A stretch of DNA of 59,663 bases from Rhodopirellula europaea 6C (GTDB taxonomy: Bacteria > Planctomycetota > Planctomycetia > Pirellulales > Pirellulaceae), in contig NZ_ANMO01000118.1 of NCBI RefSeq assembly GCF_000338295.1, forward strand, positions 1 to 59,663. Direction: 5' to 3'. The notes under the pieces were generated by a model. It made no database searches. It was given only the letters and a program-made list of their open reading frames with translations, and was not told where the DNA came from. The position numbers and the translations under genes are program-made. Positions 8,506 through 18,535 of the stretch are shown piece by piece (positions within the stretch are counted from its first letter, which is position 1; each line of letters starts with the position of its first letter).

Positions 8506-11079
8506 ATGTCCAATCCATCTCATTCGCCATCGAATCCAAACGCGACGGATTCCGACACCCTGGAACTGCCCTCGCCGGCAATCCAGCCCTGCGAAGAAAG
8601 ATTGGCTTTGTCTGCATCGCTGATGGGAGCTTGGCTCGCCGAATGGGCGGATCCGACCCAGCCACTGCCAGCTTGCTCCGCCGATGTCCAGCCGATCCCG
8701 CTCGCCGAGTCGGCAGCACCCGCTTCCATTCCTGTCGCCCCCGCAATCACACCGATCACCGACGCAACCGCCGCGGACGCGTTTGCCGCCGGCCCACTGC
8801 TGCCTGGCACCTCCAATAGCGACCTACCCACCCAATCAGATGCCAATCCCGCCACCAACGGTGCCTCCGGACTGAATTTCGACAGCCTCGTCGACGGCCA
8901 ATCGTCAGGGTCACTGTTCGATCAAGCCCAATCTTTGAGAGAAGACGGCGGAGTACTCGCCGACGACACTGATTCAGATGCCTTGGATGGAAGCGGGCAA
9001 ACCATCGCGGTCATCGACAGCGGCATCGCTTACGACCACATCGCCTTGGGCGGAGGCTACGGGCCCGGCTACCGAGTCGTTGGCGGCTATGACTTCGCCG
9101 AAAACGACGACAATCCATACGACGACGCTCCGGCCGGATATCACGGATCACACGTGGCCGGGATTCTCGGGGGCGATGGCTACTTGGATTCAGGCGAAGC
9201 CTTCCAGGGTCTCGCTCCCGGAGCCGATTTGGTCGGACTACGAGTCTTCGACGATGCGGGAAACGGAAACCTTCAGTGGATCGAATCCGCGCTGCAGTGG
9301 GTGATCGAAAACCACGACACGTTCGAAAACCCAATCACGACAGTGAACATGTCGCTGGGAACCGAGCTCACCGACGCCAATCGATTCGACGCGATGGCAA
9401 TGCTCGAAGACGAACTGCAAACACTGTACGAAAACAACATCATGGTTTTCGCCGCAGCGGGCAATTCCTACGCGACGATGGACCACCAGAACGCCGACGC
9501 GTTGATGTACCCGGCATCCAGCCAGTACGTGGTCGGCGTCGGATCAGTGGATCCGAACAACATGCTCAGTGATTTCTCACAGCGTGAAGACGGGATCCTG
9601 ACCACCGGTGGACAAGCCGTTCGCAGCAGCGTTCCCGAACATGTTTATGGCGCAGATGGATTCGCCAACGACTACGCATTGCTCAGTGGCACGAGCATGG
9701 CCAGCCCACAAATCGCTGGTGCTTCCGCGCTGGTTCGCCAAGCCATGACGGATGCGGGAATGTCACCGACCGTCGACTCCATCCTGGCTCGACTCAACGA
9801 CACCGCCGATCAGCACACCGATCCGGTCACTGGCATTCAGTACAAAACGTTGAACCTGGAAGCCGCTCTCGCATTCAGCGTGTCCGAACCGAATCCCACA
9901 CCAACTCCCGAGCCCACGCCGGCACCCAACCCGACTCCTAGTCCCACGCCGACGCCCGAGCCGACTCCGGAACCATCGCCCACCCCAACTCCCGATCCCA
10001 CTCCACCGGCCAGTTCGCTGGTCAGCGACTACCAGGGCACCTCCGGTTCCGACGAAGTTGTCTTGGACCTGCGAGGGCTCACGTCTTCCGTTGGCGGCGG
10101 AATCAACGGTGAAACACTGCTCTCCGATTCAAGCGGCAATTACACACTCGACATGACCGAACCGATCGTCATCGACGGCGGAGCCGGCGGTGACGTGCTT
10201 CGCATCATGGGATCCGCCGAAGCCGAGAGCCTGCTTCTTCGTCCACCCAGCAGCGAAGACGGGGTCAGTCGCCTGACATTTCTCGGCGGCGTCATAGAAA
10301 TTCGTGGTTTCGAAAACATCTCCTTCGTCGGCGGAGGCGGACTCGACCACGCGACGATGTACGACAGCACCGGCGACGACGTGCTCAACGCGTCCAGCCA
10401 AACGGCTCGCATGTCCGGCGTTGGCTTTGAGTTCCGAGTGGACAACGTTCCCAAACTATTCGCCCACGCAACCTCCGGCGGCGAAGACTCCGCGCACCTG
10501 AACGATTCAGCCGGTGACGATCGCTTGGTCATCCGCCCCCAATTCAGTTCGCTTCGCAGCGACACGCAGACACAAGCCGTGTTTGGATTTGAGCGAGTCT
10601 ATGCCTACGCCGAAGCCGGTGGTCATGACTCCGCCGACCTCGGTGACTCCGCCGCCGACGACGTGATGTCGATCTCGCACACTCAAGCAACGATCAGTAG
10701 CAGCGGCTATCGAGCCACGGCAATCGGATTCGACGATGTCACCGCGAAGGCCTCCGCCGGCGGCGATGACACGGTCCGTATCTATGTCACACAACCTGGC
10801 GGCACTTGGCACACCACCGACTCGCTGACCCAGTGGAACGGATCCGATGGAACCTCACGCATCGCCCGCGGCTTCGAACACAGCGAAACGTTCGAGCGAT
10901 TCGAAACGTCCGGCCAATCCATCGCCGCCGAATCAACTGACGCTCCCCAGCCCTCCGGCGAAGCTCCGTCATCCGACCAAATAGCGTCCGCTGCCAACGC
11001 CGCCCCTCAACCACTGGCCAATCCGTTCGACGAAGAAGCCCACCGCGACGCACTTCGGCGGATGTTTGAAGTTCTCTGA
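8506..11079 (+). CDS. Subtilisin-like (S8) serine protease, exported, Pro-rich linker
   Basis: An 857-residue extracellular or surface endoprotease. The S8 triad is visible: Asp171 in IAVIDSGI, His213 in YHGSHVAG and Ser397 in SGTSMASPQ. The N-terminal ~150 residues have low complexity and include [10 protein letters not shown], similar to the export motif of other large planctomycete proteins; there is no classical signal peptide. After the catalytic domain a Pro-Thr-Glu linker (about residues 465-505, PTPEPTP repeats) leads to a ~350-residue C-terminal region with repeated SAGGDD/GGxDSADLxDSxADD motifs, resembling Ca-binding or beta-helical repeats. No ribosome site stands out before the ATG. 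It is divergent from the giant surface protein and followed by a 566-base gap. Substrate unknown. Confidence 0.85.
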   Translation: MSNPSHSPSNPNATDSDTLELPSPAIQPCEERLALSASLMGAWLAEWADPTQPLPACSADVQPIPLAESAAPASIPVAPAITPITDATAADAFAAGPLLPGTSNSDLPTQSDANPATNGASGLNFDSLVDGQSSGSLFDQAQSLREDGGVLADDTDSDALDGSGQTIAVIDSGIAYDHIALGGGYGPGYRVVGGYDFAENDDNPYDDAPAGYHGSHVAGILGGDGYLDSGEAFQGLAPGADLVGLRVFDDAGNGNLQWIESALQWVIENHDTFENPITTVNMSLGTELTDANRFDAMAMLEDELQTLYENNIMVFAAAGNSYATMDHQNADALMYPASSQYVVGVGSVDPNNMLSDFSQREDGILTTGGQAVRSSVPEHVYGADGFANDYALLSGTSMASPQIAGASALVRQAMTDAGMSPTVDSILARLNDTADQHTDPVTGIQYKTLNLEAALAFSVSEPNPTPTPEPTPAPNPTPSPTPTPEPTPEPSPTPTPDPTPPASSLVSDYQGTSGSDEVVLDLRGLTSSVGGGINGETLLSDSSGNYTLDMTEPIVIDGGAGGDVLRIMGSAEAESLLLRPPSSEDGVSRLTFLGGVIEIRGFENISFVGGGGLDHATMYDSTGDDVLNASSQTARMSGVGFEFRVDNVPKLFAHATSGGEDSAHLNDSAGDDRLVIRPQFSSLRSDTQTQAVFGFERVYAYAEAGGHDSADLGDSAADDVMSISHTQATISSSGYRATAIGFDDVTAKASAGGDDTVRIYVTQPGGTWHTTDSLTQWNGSDGTSRIARGFEHSETFERFETSGQSIAAESTDAPQPSGEAPSSDQIASAANAAPQPLANPFDEEAHRDALRRMFEVL

Positions 11080-11645
11080 GCGGATCGTTTGCATCAGCCG
11101 TCCACGCCAACTTTCAGATGTTGAGCCAATTCCTTTCAGGACATTCTTTAATCACGCAGATGCTGGTGGATCGACGGACTTGGAAGTCCATCGTACGGTC
11201 AGTTATTCGACAGAACTCGCTTCGAAGCGAACCTCTTGGTCATCTCACAATTCACCGCGAACCCGGACGGCTGCAATTCGCTCACGTCCCGTGACGAGAG
11301 CACGAGTGACGGGAGCCCCAGCAACCAAGGCTTCAGTACCGAAAGCTCCAGCGTCCAAAGATTCAGCGACAATTTGACCAATTGGCTGCGGAGCCAAATC
11401 TGCTCGATTGGCCGCCGCACATCGCGCTGCGGCTGGCCACACGCCCTAAAGTCGTGCTCTACGGCATTTGGGTGCCTCGATTCAATTCGATACGCATTCA
11501 GACTTGAGATCGCAAATGTCTCGTTGCAAAGTGAGACGTTCCTGCCTGCCAATATTTACCTCAATTCAAACACTTGTTTCAAACGCTTGTTTGAATCATG
11601 ATTGCCAGAGAAAACTCGTCCGACAACACGACTTGACCCGTTTTC
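11080..11645. other. Long intergenic gap before the efflux operon
   Basis: About 570 bases without a supportable gene. The only clear structure is the tandem palindrome at 11565-11595 near the downstream end. Short open frames here resemble no family and overlap each other on both strands. Confidence 0.5.
11565..11595. promoter_or_regulatory. Tandem palindrome, likely TetR-type operator
   Basis: TTCAAACA (11565-11572) and TGTTTGAA (11588-11595) are perfect inverted repeats bounding a 31-base site. Inside, TCAAACRCTTGTTT occurs twice with a 13-base period (11566-11579 and 11579-11592), and each unit is itself near-palindromic (AAACA-CT-TGTTT). The site is 50 bases upstream of the TetR-family gene, so autoregulation and control of the downstream pump is the natural reading. 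Confidence 0.65.
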
Positions 11646-12365
11646 ATGGCAGATTCACCCGAATCCTCGACGACTGATCCGACCCAACGATTGTTGGCCG
11701 CGGCCGGACCGGTCTTTGCCGAGCGAGGTTTCGATCGCGCCACCGTCCGAGAGATCGCCAACATCGCCGACGTCAATGTTGCCGCCGTCAGCTACTACTT
11801 CGGCGACAAAATGGGTTTGTACCAAGCCGTCATCACCGCCATCCGCGAAAAACGCGAGCGTGCTTATCCGACCCCGGTGGTTGGAAAAGGAACGCCGCAA
11901 CAGGATCTCGAACTGCTCGTTCGAACCTTGCTTTCACGAATGCTTGCCGCGGACGAAACCGGTTGGGAAGCCATGTTGATGATGCGTGAGATGCAACACC
12001 CAACGCCCGCCATCGAAGGCATGATCCGCGGCTATTTCCGACCGCTGTATGACGCGTTGTGCAAAACGATCCAATCGCTGCTTCCACCGCTCGACGCGAA
12101 ATCGAGCTGGCAAACCGATGCCCTCGTGCCTCAGTTGGCACTCGGCGTCGTTGGACAATGCCTTCACTATCGAATCGGCCGTCCCGTGATGGCTCATTTG
12201 ATTTCACCGGAATTGATGGAAACACATTACGGATTGGATTCGTTGTGTCGCCAGATCACCGCGTCCACCTTGGCAGCGTGTGGCGACCAAAACGTGATCG
12301 ATCAACACAAGCTTCTCAAACCATCGCCGCTCAACGAGCCTCAAGATGTCTCTTGTCAACAATAA
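11646..12365 (+). CDS. TetR-family regulator, CecR/YbiH-like
   Basis: A 239-residue one-component repressor. The N-terminal TetR DNA-binding domain covers roughly residues 13-60, with the helix-turn-helix in TVREIANIADVNVAAVSYYFGDKMGLY, preceded by LLAAAGPVFAERGFDRAT. The ligand domain (MMREMQHPTPAIEGMIR, FRPLYDALCK) resembles the DUF1956 C-terminal domain of CecR-type regulators, which control efflux genes. The ATG lacks a good ribosome site. The stop overlaps the proposed start of the membrane fusion protein gene by 20 bases, so regulator and pump are probably one transcript. The tandem palindrome just upstream is the probable binding site. The inducer cannot be read from sequence. Confidence 0.9.
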   Translation: MADSPESSTTDPTQRLLAAAGPVFAERGFDRATVREIANIADVNVAAVSYYFGDKMGLYQAVITAIREKRERAYPTPVVGKGTPQQDLELLVRTLLSRMLAADETGWEAMLMMREMQHPTPAIEGMIRGYFRPLYDALCKTIQSLLPPLDAKSSWQTDALVPQLALGVVGQCLHYRIGRPVMAHLISPELMETHYGLDSLCRQITASTLAACGDQNVIDQHKLLKPSPLNEPQDVSCQQ

Positions 12366-14247
12366 CGAGCCGACACCCACGATGACCGAAGACGAATTAT
12401 CCGCAGATGCCAAAGCGTCCTCGGTGTCGACGACGACCGCGCCACCGCCTGCCGAACCATCGCGATCGTCCTACGAACATGGCATCGAAGTCGATTCGCC
12501 CAAGCAGGACACGAACACGGTCCAATTAATCGATTCGTCCAACGTGTTCTCGTGGCTGTTGTTCAACATCGGCATTCCCCTGCTGTTACTCAGTGCGGCG
12601 ATTGGGTTGGTCTTCTTCCTTGGTGCCGTCCAACCATCCACTCGCCCAGCTGCCGACACATCGCTGGCCGGTCGACTGCAAGCGTTGCCCGCCGTCGATG
12701 TCGTACCGACGCAGTCACTCGCCGACAGTGGCAAGACATTGCACCTGAACACCGATGGCACGGTTGTTCCCTTTCGCGAAGTCGTCTTGGCGACCGAAGT
12801 TGCCGGACGGATCATCGAAAAGTCGCCTCAATGCGAAGCCGGCCAGTACGTCACCGCCGGCACCGTGCTGATGCGAATCGATCCGACCGACTATGAACTC
12901 ACAGTTCGTCGGCTAGAACAAACCCAGCAATCCGAATACGAGTCGATCAACGAAATCGACCAAGAGTTGATCAATGCCAGTCGCTTACTGGAGATCGCAG
13001 ACGCTGACATCGAGCTCCAAAGCCGAGAAGTCAAACGTCTCGATTCGTTGCCCGAGGACTTCGCCGCCCGCCGGGACGTTGACGCGGCCCGCCGAGCTGT
13101 CCTGCAAGCCGAACAGCAAAAGGTGACCTACCAAAACCAAATCGATTTGCTGAAGAAACGACGCGCCCGATTGGAGCTCGCCGAGCAACTTGCCGCAACG
13201 CAATTGAAACAAGCTCGAATCGATCTGGAACGTACCGAAATCCGAGCTCCAATTGACGGCGTCATCGCCAGCGAACAAGCCGAGCTCAATACGTTCGTCG
13301 CTCGAGGAAACCCGGTCGTGACGATGGAAGACACCTCCAAAGTCGAAGTCGCAACCAGCTTACGAACCGATCAACTGTATTGGGTGCTGAACCAAAAAAC
13401 GTCGCAATCGCCGATCGAAGAACTCAACGCACCCGCCAACGGTGCTCACCGTGGTTACAAACTGCCGCCCACCGAGGTGAAGGTTCAATACCAACTGTCC
13501 GGACGAGACGATGTGACTTACGTCTGGGACGGGCAACTGATCGGCTACGACGGAATTGGCTTGGACGAACAAACTCGTACCGTTCCCGTTCGCGTTGTCG
13601 TTGATCAGCCTCAAATGTTTGACGTCCAACGTCAAGGCGATGACGAGTCGACGAAGCGTCCCACTGAAGAGAACGTCATCTCCACCGGACCGACCGCACT
13701 GGTTCGCGGCATGTTCGTTCGCTTGCAATTGCAACTTCAACCCGCCGTGCCTCTGGTCATCTTGCCATCCGAAGCCCTCAAACCTGGCAACCGAGTTTGG
13801 GAATTCATTCCGGATGAATCCGTGTTGGACGTCGCGGAAGAGGAAGAGAAAACGAACGAGTCAAACGCGGTGGCCGAATCCAAAACGGAAACCGATGACA
13901 GCGTCGCAAAGACAGAGAACGCGGAGTCAACCGATGATGAGTCCGAAACCAAACCGGAGGCCGAACTGGAAGTTGCCTTCGTTCCCGAAGAATGGTCCCC
14001 CGGACGCTTGGTGATTCGCCAAGACATCCGCCCGATCGATTTGCTGTCTTCGGTCGGCGGAAGCTCTGACTTTTGGATTTGCGAAGTGCCCGATCAATCC
14101 ATCAACGGTGACAGCTTTGTCGTTGTCTCACCACTCGGCAGCATCGAAGCGGACACGTTCCCGGTCCGTGCAAAGAAGTCGAACTTGACCGACGCGATCG
14201 AGACCAAGTCAGATGACCCCGCCCCCGAAGCAGTCACCGGTCTGTGA
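12346..14247 (+). CDS. RND efflux membrane fusion protein (HlyD/AcrA-like)
   Basis: A 633-residue periplasmic adaptor that would link the RND pump to an outer-membrane channel. One transmembrane segment lies at about residues 68-93 (LLFNIGIPLLLLSAAIGLVFF) after a ~65-residue polar N-terminus. The lipoyl half-motif (AGQYVTAGTVLMRIDPTDYE) follows, then a long coiled-coil hairpin rich in Glu/Gln/Arg (about residues 175-285), then the second lipoyl half (RTEIRAPIDGVIAS) and beta-barrel domain. Unusually, about 45 mostly acidic and Ser/Thr residues are inserted near residues 495-545. The start at 12346 overlaps the regulator; an ATG at 12382 is an alternative with no overlap. It is cotranscribed with the pump 160 bases downstream. 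Confidence 0.88.
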   Translation: MSLVNNNEPTPTMTEDELSADAKASSVSTTTAPPPAEPSRSSYEHGIEVDSPKQDTNTVQLIDSSNVFSWLLFNIGIPLLLLSAAIGLVFFLGAVQPSTRPAADTSLAGRLQALPAVDVVPTQSLADSGKTLHLNTDGTVVPFREVVLATEVAGRIIEKSPQCEAGQYVTAGTVLMRIDPTDYELTVRRLEQTQQSEYESINEIDQELINASRLLEIADADIELQSREVKRLDSLPEDFAARRDVDAARRAVLQAEQQKVTYQNQIDLLKKRRARLELAEQLAATQLKQARIDLERTEIRAPIDGVIASEQAELNTFVARGNPVVTMEDTSKVEVATSLRTDQLYWVLNQKTSQSPIEELNAPANGAHRGYKLPPTEVKVQYQLSGRDDVTYVWDGQLIGYDGIGLDEQTRTVPVRVVVDQPQMFDVQRQGDDESTKRPTEENVISTGPTALVRGMFVRLQLQLQPAVPLVILPSEALKPGNRVWEFIPDESVLDVAEEEEKTNESNAVAESKTETDDSVAKTENAESTDDESETKPEAELEVAFVPEEWSPGRLVIRQDIRPIDLLSSVGGSSDFWICEVPDQSINGDSFVVVSPLGSIEADTFPVRAKKSNLTDAIETKSDDPAPEAVTGL

Positions 14248-14408
14248 CGGCAACCGAATCGGCGACGCCTGGAATTCGTGACGCAAAACGAATGAACCGC
14301 TTGGCCGATTGAAACACTTGACCGACTGAAACACGAGAACAGTTCGCCATCTCGCTTGGCGGACAACCTCAACACACCGTTCCTTCCTTTTCAATCAAAG
14401 AACCTTCG

Positions 14409-17400
14409 ATGAAACGTGTCCTCGCTTGGGCCATCGAAAACGCACCCGGCATGAACGTGGTCATGCTGGCGTTGGTGATCATCGGTGCTGCTGCATTTGT
14501 CGGTATGCGTCGAGAGGTGTTCCCGGAATTCGAACTCGAAGTCGTGATGGTCTCGGTGCCCTATCCCGGTGCCACGCCGCAAGACGCGGAAGAAGCGATC
14601 TGTCAAAAGATTGAAGAAGCGATCCGGTCCATCGACGGAATCAAAAAAGTCACGTCCATCGCGATGGAAGGCCGCGGTTATGTCTTAGCCGAATTGCAAA
14701 GCGACATCAAAGACGTTCAAAAAGTGATGTCGGAGATCGATCGCGAAGTCAATCGCATCCCGAGTTTCCCCGACTTGGCCGAAGACCCCGAAATCGAACA
14801 AATCACATTTCGTGACACGGCCATTCGATTGGGAATCATTGGCCCCGATGACCGAACACGCCGAGGCGAGTTGAAACTTCGCGAGGTCGCTGAGTCCGTG
14901 CGTGACGAACTGCTGATGCTGCCCAGTGTCACGGTCGCCGAATTGATGGGCACGCGAAACTATCAAATCGATGTTGAAATTCCTGAAGCCACTCTGCGGT
15001 CCTATGGAATGACGTTGGACCAAGTCGCTTCGGAAATTCGGCAACACAACGTCGAACTGCCCGGCGGCCAACTGAAATCATCCGGCCAAGAAATCCTGTT
15101 GCGAGCCAAAAACAAAGGCCGCGTCGGCCCCGAGATCGAACGCATCCCTCTGATCACCCGCGAAGACGGTGTCGTTCTGAACGTTGGCGACCTGGGCAAT
15201 GTCCGCGATGAATTCGAAGACGTCACCGCAACGGCTGAAATCAATGGCGAACCCGCCATGGTCATCAACGTGCAACGCACGAAATCAGAAGACTTGCTGA
15301 ACCTCGTCGATGACGTCCGCGGCTATGTCGCACGAACCGAACCTCCGCCTGGGTATCGGTTCGTCCTTTGGGGCGACACGTCGGTGGACGTCCGAGACCG
15401 GATGGCGTTGCTGCTACGAAATGGCGTCCAAGGTTTGGGATTGGTCTTCCTCGTCCTCGCGTTGTTCTTGGAAGTCCGCCTCGCGTTCTGGGTCGCACTT
15501 GGAATTCCAATCTCCATCATGGGCGCGGGTGCTGCTCTCGCATGGGGCGACCAAACGCTCAACATGCTTTCCTTGTTCTCCTTCCTGATCGCACTGGGGA
15601 TCGTCGTCGATGACGCGATCGTGATCGGTGAGAACATTTACGCTCACCGCCAAATGGGCAAATCCCTGCACGACGCGTCGGTCGACGGTGCAACGGAAGT
15701 CCTCCCCAGCGTCGCCGCGTCGATCACCACGACCGTCATCGCCTTCGCGCCCATGTTCTTTGTCTCGGGCGTCATGGGCAAATTTATGGCGGTGATTCCG
15801 TTCGCCGTGATCGCGATGCTGCTGGTGTCTTTGTGGGAAAGCACATTTGTTCTGCCTTGCCACTTGGCCCACAGCCATTCGGGATTCTTCCGAGTCGCGA
15901 CGATTGTGACCTATCCGCTTCGCCCCTTCATGCTGTTGCTATTTTGGCTTAACTCCAAAGCCAGCATCGCGATGGAATGGTTCGCGGAAAAGATTTACGT
16001 GCCGTCGCTCCATTTCTGCTTGCTCAATCCCGTTCTCCCAATCGCCGTCGCAATCGCATTGTTCGTCGGGACCATTGGTATGATTCGGGGTGGCGTCGTG
16101 ACCACGGTTCTATTTCCGAAGTCCGACAACAACTACTTGCAAGCATCCGTCGTCTTTCCCAATGGCACTCCCGCCAGCGCTACCGAAGCTGCCACGAAGC
16201 GGATGGAAAAAGCTCTGCAAAAGGTCAGCCGAGAGATCGCTCTGGAACGCGCCGCCGAAACCCGCCAACCCGTCGAGTCTCTCTACCCACCACCGGAGGC
16301 CGATTACCTTGGCCCCGTGCGTTTTGCCTATCGCGAAGTCGGTTCGATCACCAACACCGCTGGCCCCATGGGCGGGCAGGGTTCCAGCGGCAGCAACGCA
16401 GGTCAGATCTTTGCCGAACTTCACGGCACCGAAATCCGTGAGGTTCACAGTGATCAACTGATCGCACGCTGGCGACGCGAGGTCGGTGAGATCGCCGGCG
16501 TCGAACGGATCGTTTACGGCAGCATCGGTACCGGCCCCGCTGGAACGCCCATCGAATTCAAGCTGCTTGCTTCCAGTGAACACGTCGACGAGCTGTTGGC
16601 GGCTACGGAAGTCATGAAACAAAAGGTCGGCACGTTCGCCGGCGTCTTTGACATCAGCGATGACAACACACCCGGCAAATGGGAATTCCAATTCCGCGTC
16701 AAAGACAAAGCCCTCGCGACAGGCGTCACGCCGACGGACCTTGGACAAACCGTTCGCAACACATACTTCGGTGCTGAAGTCATGCGTCTGCAACGCGGAC
16801 GTCACGAAGTGAAACTGATGGTTCGCTACCCTCCCGAAGAACGCACTTCTCTCGTCAACTTCCGAGAAATTCGCGTGGGAGGTGCTGATGGCACACAACG
16901 ACCGATCAACGAGTTGGCGGAGATCAATTTGGAACGTGGCTTTTCAGAGATCAACCGCGTCGATCAACAACGCAGCATCACGATTTCGGCCGACCTGGAC
17001 GAAACGACCGCCAATGCTGATTTGATCATCGCTAGCCTTCAGAAACAGATGGACGGTTTCAAAGCCCAATTCCCAAACGTTTCCATTCGTTGGGAAGGGC
17101 AACAAGAACAAAGCCGTGAATCGGTCGGCAGTCTGATGATTGGATTCGCCGTCGCGATTTTGTGCATGTTCGTGCTGCTGGTCCTTCAGTTCCGATCCTA
17201 CATGCAACCACTCCTCATTCTGGCCATCATCCCCTTTGGCATGATCGGTGCAGTTTGGGGACACGCATTTCTCAATCTTCCGCTGACCTTGTTCAGCATG
17301 TTTGGCTTGGTCGCACTAGCGGGTGTCGTCGTCAACGACTCGATCGTCCTGATCGACTTCATCAATTCGCGTGTTCGAGCAGGCGACGAACCCATCCAAG

Positions 17401-17651
17401 CCTTGTTGGAATCGGGCCGCCGGCGTTTCCGCCCCATCATGTTGACCAGCATGACGACCATCGCGGGTTTGATTCCGTTGCTAACCGAAAAATCATTCCA
17501 AGCTCAATTGCTAATCCCGATGGCCAGCAGCCTCGCCTTTGGATTGATGCTCGCAACGGCCTTGGTGCTGCTGCTGATCCCCGTCTTGTACATGCTCTAT
17601 CTACTCATCCTTCAATCGTTGAACATTCCATTCGTCGAAGTCGAAGAATAG
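14409..17651 (+). CDS. RND multidrug-type efflux pump (AcrB/HAE1 family)
   Basis: A 1080-residue inner-membrane proton-driven exporter of usual RND length. TM1 is at about residues 14-34; the porter domain starts with VPYPGATPQDAEE. TM4 carries LGIVVDDAIVIGENI, with the paired Asp used for proton transfer in HAE1 pumps. The mirrored second half has GFAVAILCMFVLLVLQF and GVVVNDSIVLIDFINS. TM10 has Asn-Asp where AcrB has the relay Lys940, so proton coupling may differ in detail. It is the last gene of the regulator, adaptor and pump operon. No outer-membrane channel gene is in this operon; the TolC-like gene at 21.2 kb could serve. Convergent with the small membrane protein gene 15 bases beyond. 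Confidence 0.92.
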   Translation: MKRVLAWAIENAPGMNVVMLALVIIGAAAFVGMRREVFPEFELEVVMVSVPYPGATPQDAEEAICQKIEEAIRSIDGIKKVTSIAMEGRGYVLAELQSDIKDVQKVMSEIDREVNRIPSFPDLAEDPEIEQITFRDTAIRLGIIGPDDRTRRGELKLREVAESVRDELLMLPSVTVAELMGTRNYQIDVEIPEATLRSYGMTLDQVASEIRQHNVELPGGQLKSSGQEILLRAKNKGRVGPEIERIPLITREDGVVLNVGDLGNVRDEFEDVTATAEINGEPAMVINVQRTKSEDLLNLVDDVRGYVARTEPPPGYRFVLWGDTSVDVRDRMALLLRNGVQGLGLVFLVLALFLEVRLAFWVALGIPISIMGAGAALAWGDQTLNMLSLFSFLIALGIVVDDAIVIGENIYAHRQMGKSLHDASVDGATEVLPSVAASITTTVIAFAPMFFVSGVMGKFMAVIPFAVIAMLLVSLWESTFVLPCHLAHSHSGFFRVATIVTYPLRPFMLLLFWLNSKASIAMEWFAEKIYVPSLHFCLLNPVLPIAVAIALFVGTIGMIRGGVVTTVLFPKSDNNYLQASVVFPNGTPASATEAATKRMEKALQKVSREIALERAAETRQPVESLYPPPEADYLGPVRFAYREVGSITNTAGPMGGQGSSGSNAGQIFAELHGTEIREVHSDQLIARWRREVGEIAGVERIVYGSIGTGPAGTPIEFKLLASSEHVDELLAATEVMKQKVGTFAGVFDISDDNTPGKWEFQFRVKDKALATGVTPTDLGQTVRNTYFGAEVMRLQRGRHEVKLMVRYPPEERTSLVNFREIRVGGADGTQRPINELAEINLERGFSEINRVDQQRSITISADLDETTANADLIIASLQKQMDGFKAQFPNVSIRWEGQQEQSRESVGSLMIGFAVAILCMFVLLVLQFRSYMQPLLILAIIPFGMIGAVWGHAFLNLPLTLFSMFGLVALAGVVVNDSIVLIDFINSRVRAGDEPIQALLESGRRRFRPIMLTSMTTIAGLIPLLTEKSFQAQLLIPMASSLAFGLMLATALVLLLIPVLYMLYLLILQSLNIPFVEVEE

Positions 17652-17665
17652 ACGTCGTCCTGTCG

Positions 17666-17962
17666 CTACCAGAATCGCCAAAGATTCTCTTTGAGCCACT
17701 CCGTGAAGCTGTCACCGCGGAAGTAGCCCAAGGCCATGCCCAAAACTCCACCGGCAACGCCGCCAGCAAAAAATGCAACGACGGCCCATCCGGTGAAAGC
17801 CAGCGAAACAGAGAACCCCAGCCCTGCACCGCCCACCGACCCCAGCAGTCCACCTGCGATTAGGTTGACGATTGGATCATCGGTTCTCTCTTCCATCCGT
17901 TTGGCGTCCATTTTCGCCTTCAGGTCTGAATCAGGCCGATTCCGATGTGATTCGGGTTCCAT
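17666..17962 (-). CDS. Small membrane protein of unknown function
   Basis: A 98-residue protein with a charged N-terminus (about 30 residues, rich in Arg/Lys/Asp/Glu), then two Gly-rich hydrophobic segments (NLIAGGLLGSVGGAGLGFSVS and VVAFFAGGVAGGVLGMALGYF) and a C-terminus ending WLKENLWRFW. The GxxxG-rich helices suggest close helix packing. I recognise no family. It is convergent with the RND pump gene. Confidence 0.65.
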   Translation of the reverse strand: MEPESHRNRPDSDLKAKMDAKRMEERTDDPIVNLIAGGLLGSVGGAGLGFSVSLAFTGWAVVAFFAGGVAGGVLGMALGYFRGDSFTEWLKENLWRFW

Positions 17963-18028
17963 TTTTGATCTGCATCCAATGCACTTTCGAGAAAGAGGAA
18001 TATTCGAACCGCTAACGCGATCAAGCAG

Positions 18029-18496
18029 CTAATACGAGGCGGTCGACACGCCAGCTTCGCTCGCCTTCAAAACGTACACACGATCCTCAATCCTCTTGCT
18101 TCTGCCACGCCAATCCTGAACCTCAATCACCACCTCGAAATCTGTATAAGCCTCGCTCATGCAGATTTGGTAGACCAAACCTTCGCCAGGTTGAACTAGT
18201 TTGACTCCCCGATCCTTTGCCCCAACAAAAACCCAATCCGTTTTCACGCCTCCAACAAATCCTCCTATCGCCGACGATGCGAAAGGCTCTGAATTGTCCG
18301 GCAACCAAATTGCATGTCCACCAGCGTTCACCACCGAGACTTCGTAGATTTTGGCGCCGCGGTAGTAACCGTGATATCGCTCAAGATCCATTGGATCGTA
18401 AATTCGCACTGGGGGATCAAACGGGCGCAACACCACAAACGCACCAGCACACAGTGCCGTGAAAATGAGCAACGTTGAAATCCGAAACCGTTTCAC
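18029..18496 (-). CDS. Hypothetical single-pass membrane protein with RFRISTLL N-terminus
   Basis: From the GTG at 18496 (AGG five bases upstream) the protein begins VKRFRISTLLIFTALCAGAF, a short basic stretch followed directly by a hydrophobic segment. This start is a recurrent pattern among planctomycete hypothetical proteins. A TTG at 18508 would add four residues. The remaining ~125 residues are soluble, beta-rich and presumably periplasmic (VNAGGHAIWLPDNSEPF, VIEVQDWRGRSKR). Total length 155 residues. No function can be assigned. Confidence 0.65.
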   Translation of the reverse strand: MKRFRISTLLIFTALCAGAFVVLRPFDPPVRIYDPMDLERYHGYYRGAKIYEVSVVNAGGHAIWLPDNSEPFASSAIGGFVGGVKTDWVFVGAKDRGVKLVQPGEGLVYQICMSEAYTDFEVVIEVQDWRGRSKRIEDRVYVLKASEAGVSTASY

Positions 18497-18535
18497 AACC
18501 ACCTGCAACCTTTATCATCCACTTCACTCATTCGA

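Noticed and set aside
7884-8513. 209-codon minus-strand frame in the divergent gap
   Set aside because: It overlaps the N-terminus of the giant protein in another frame and has no coding features.
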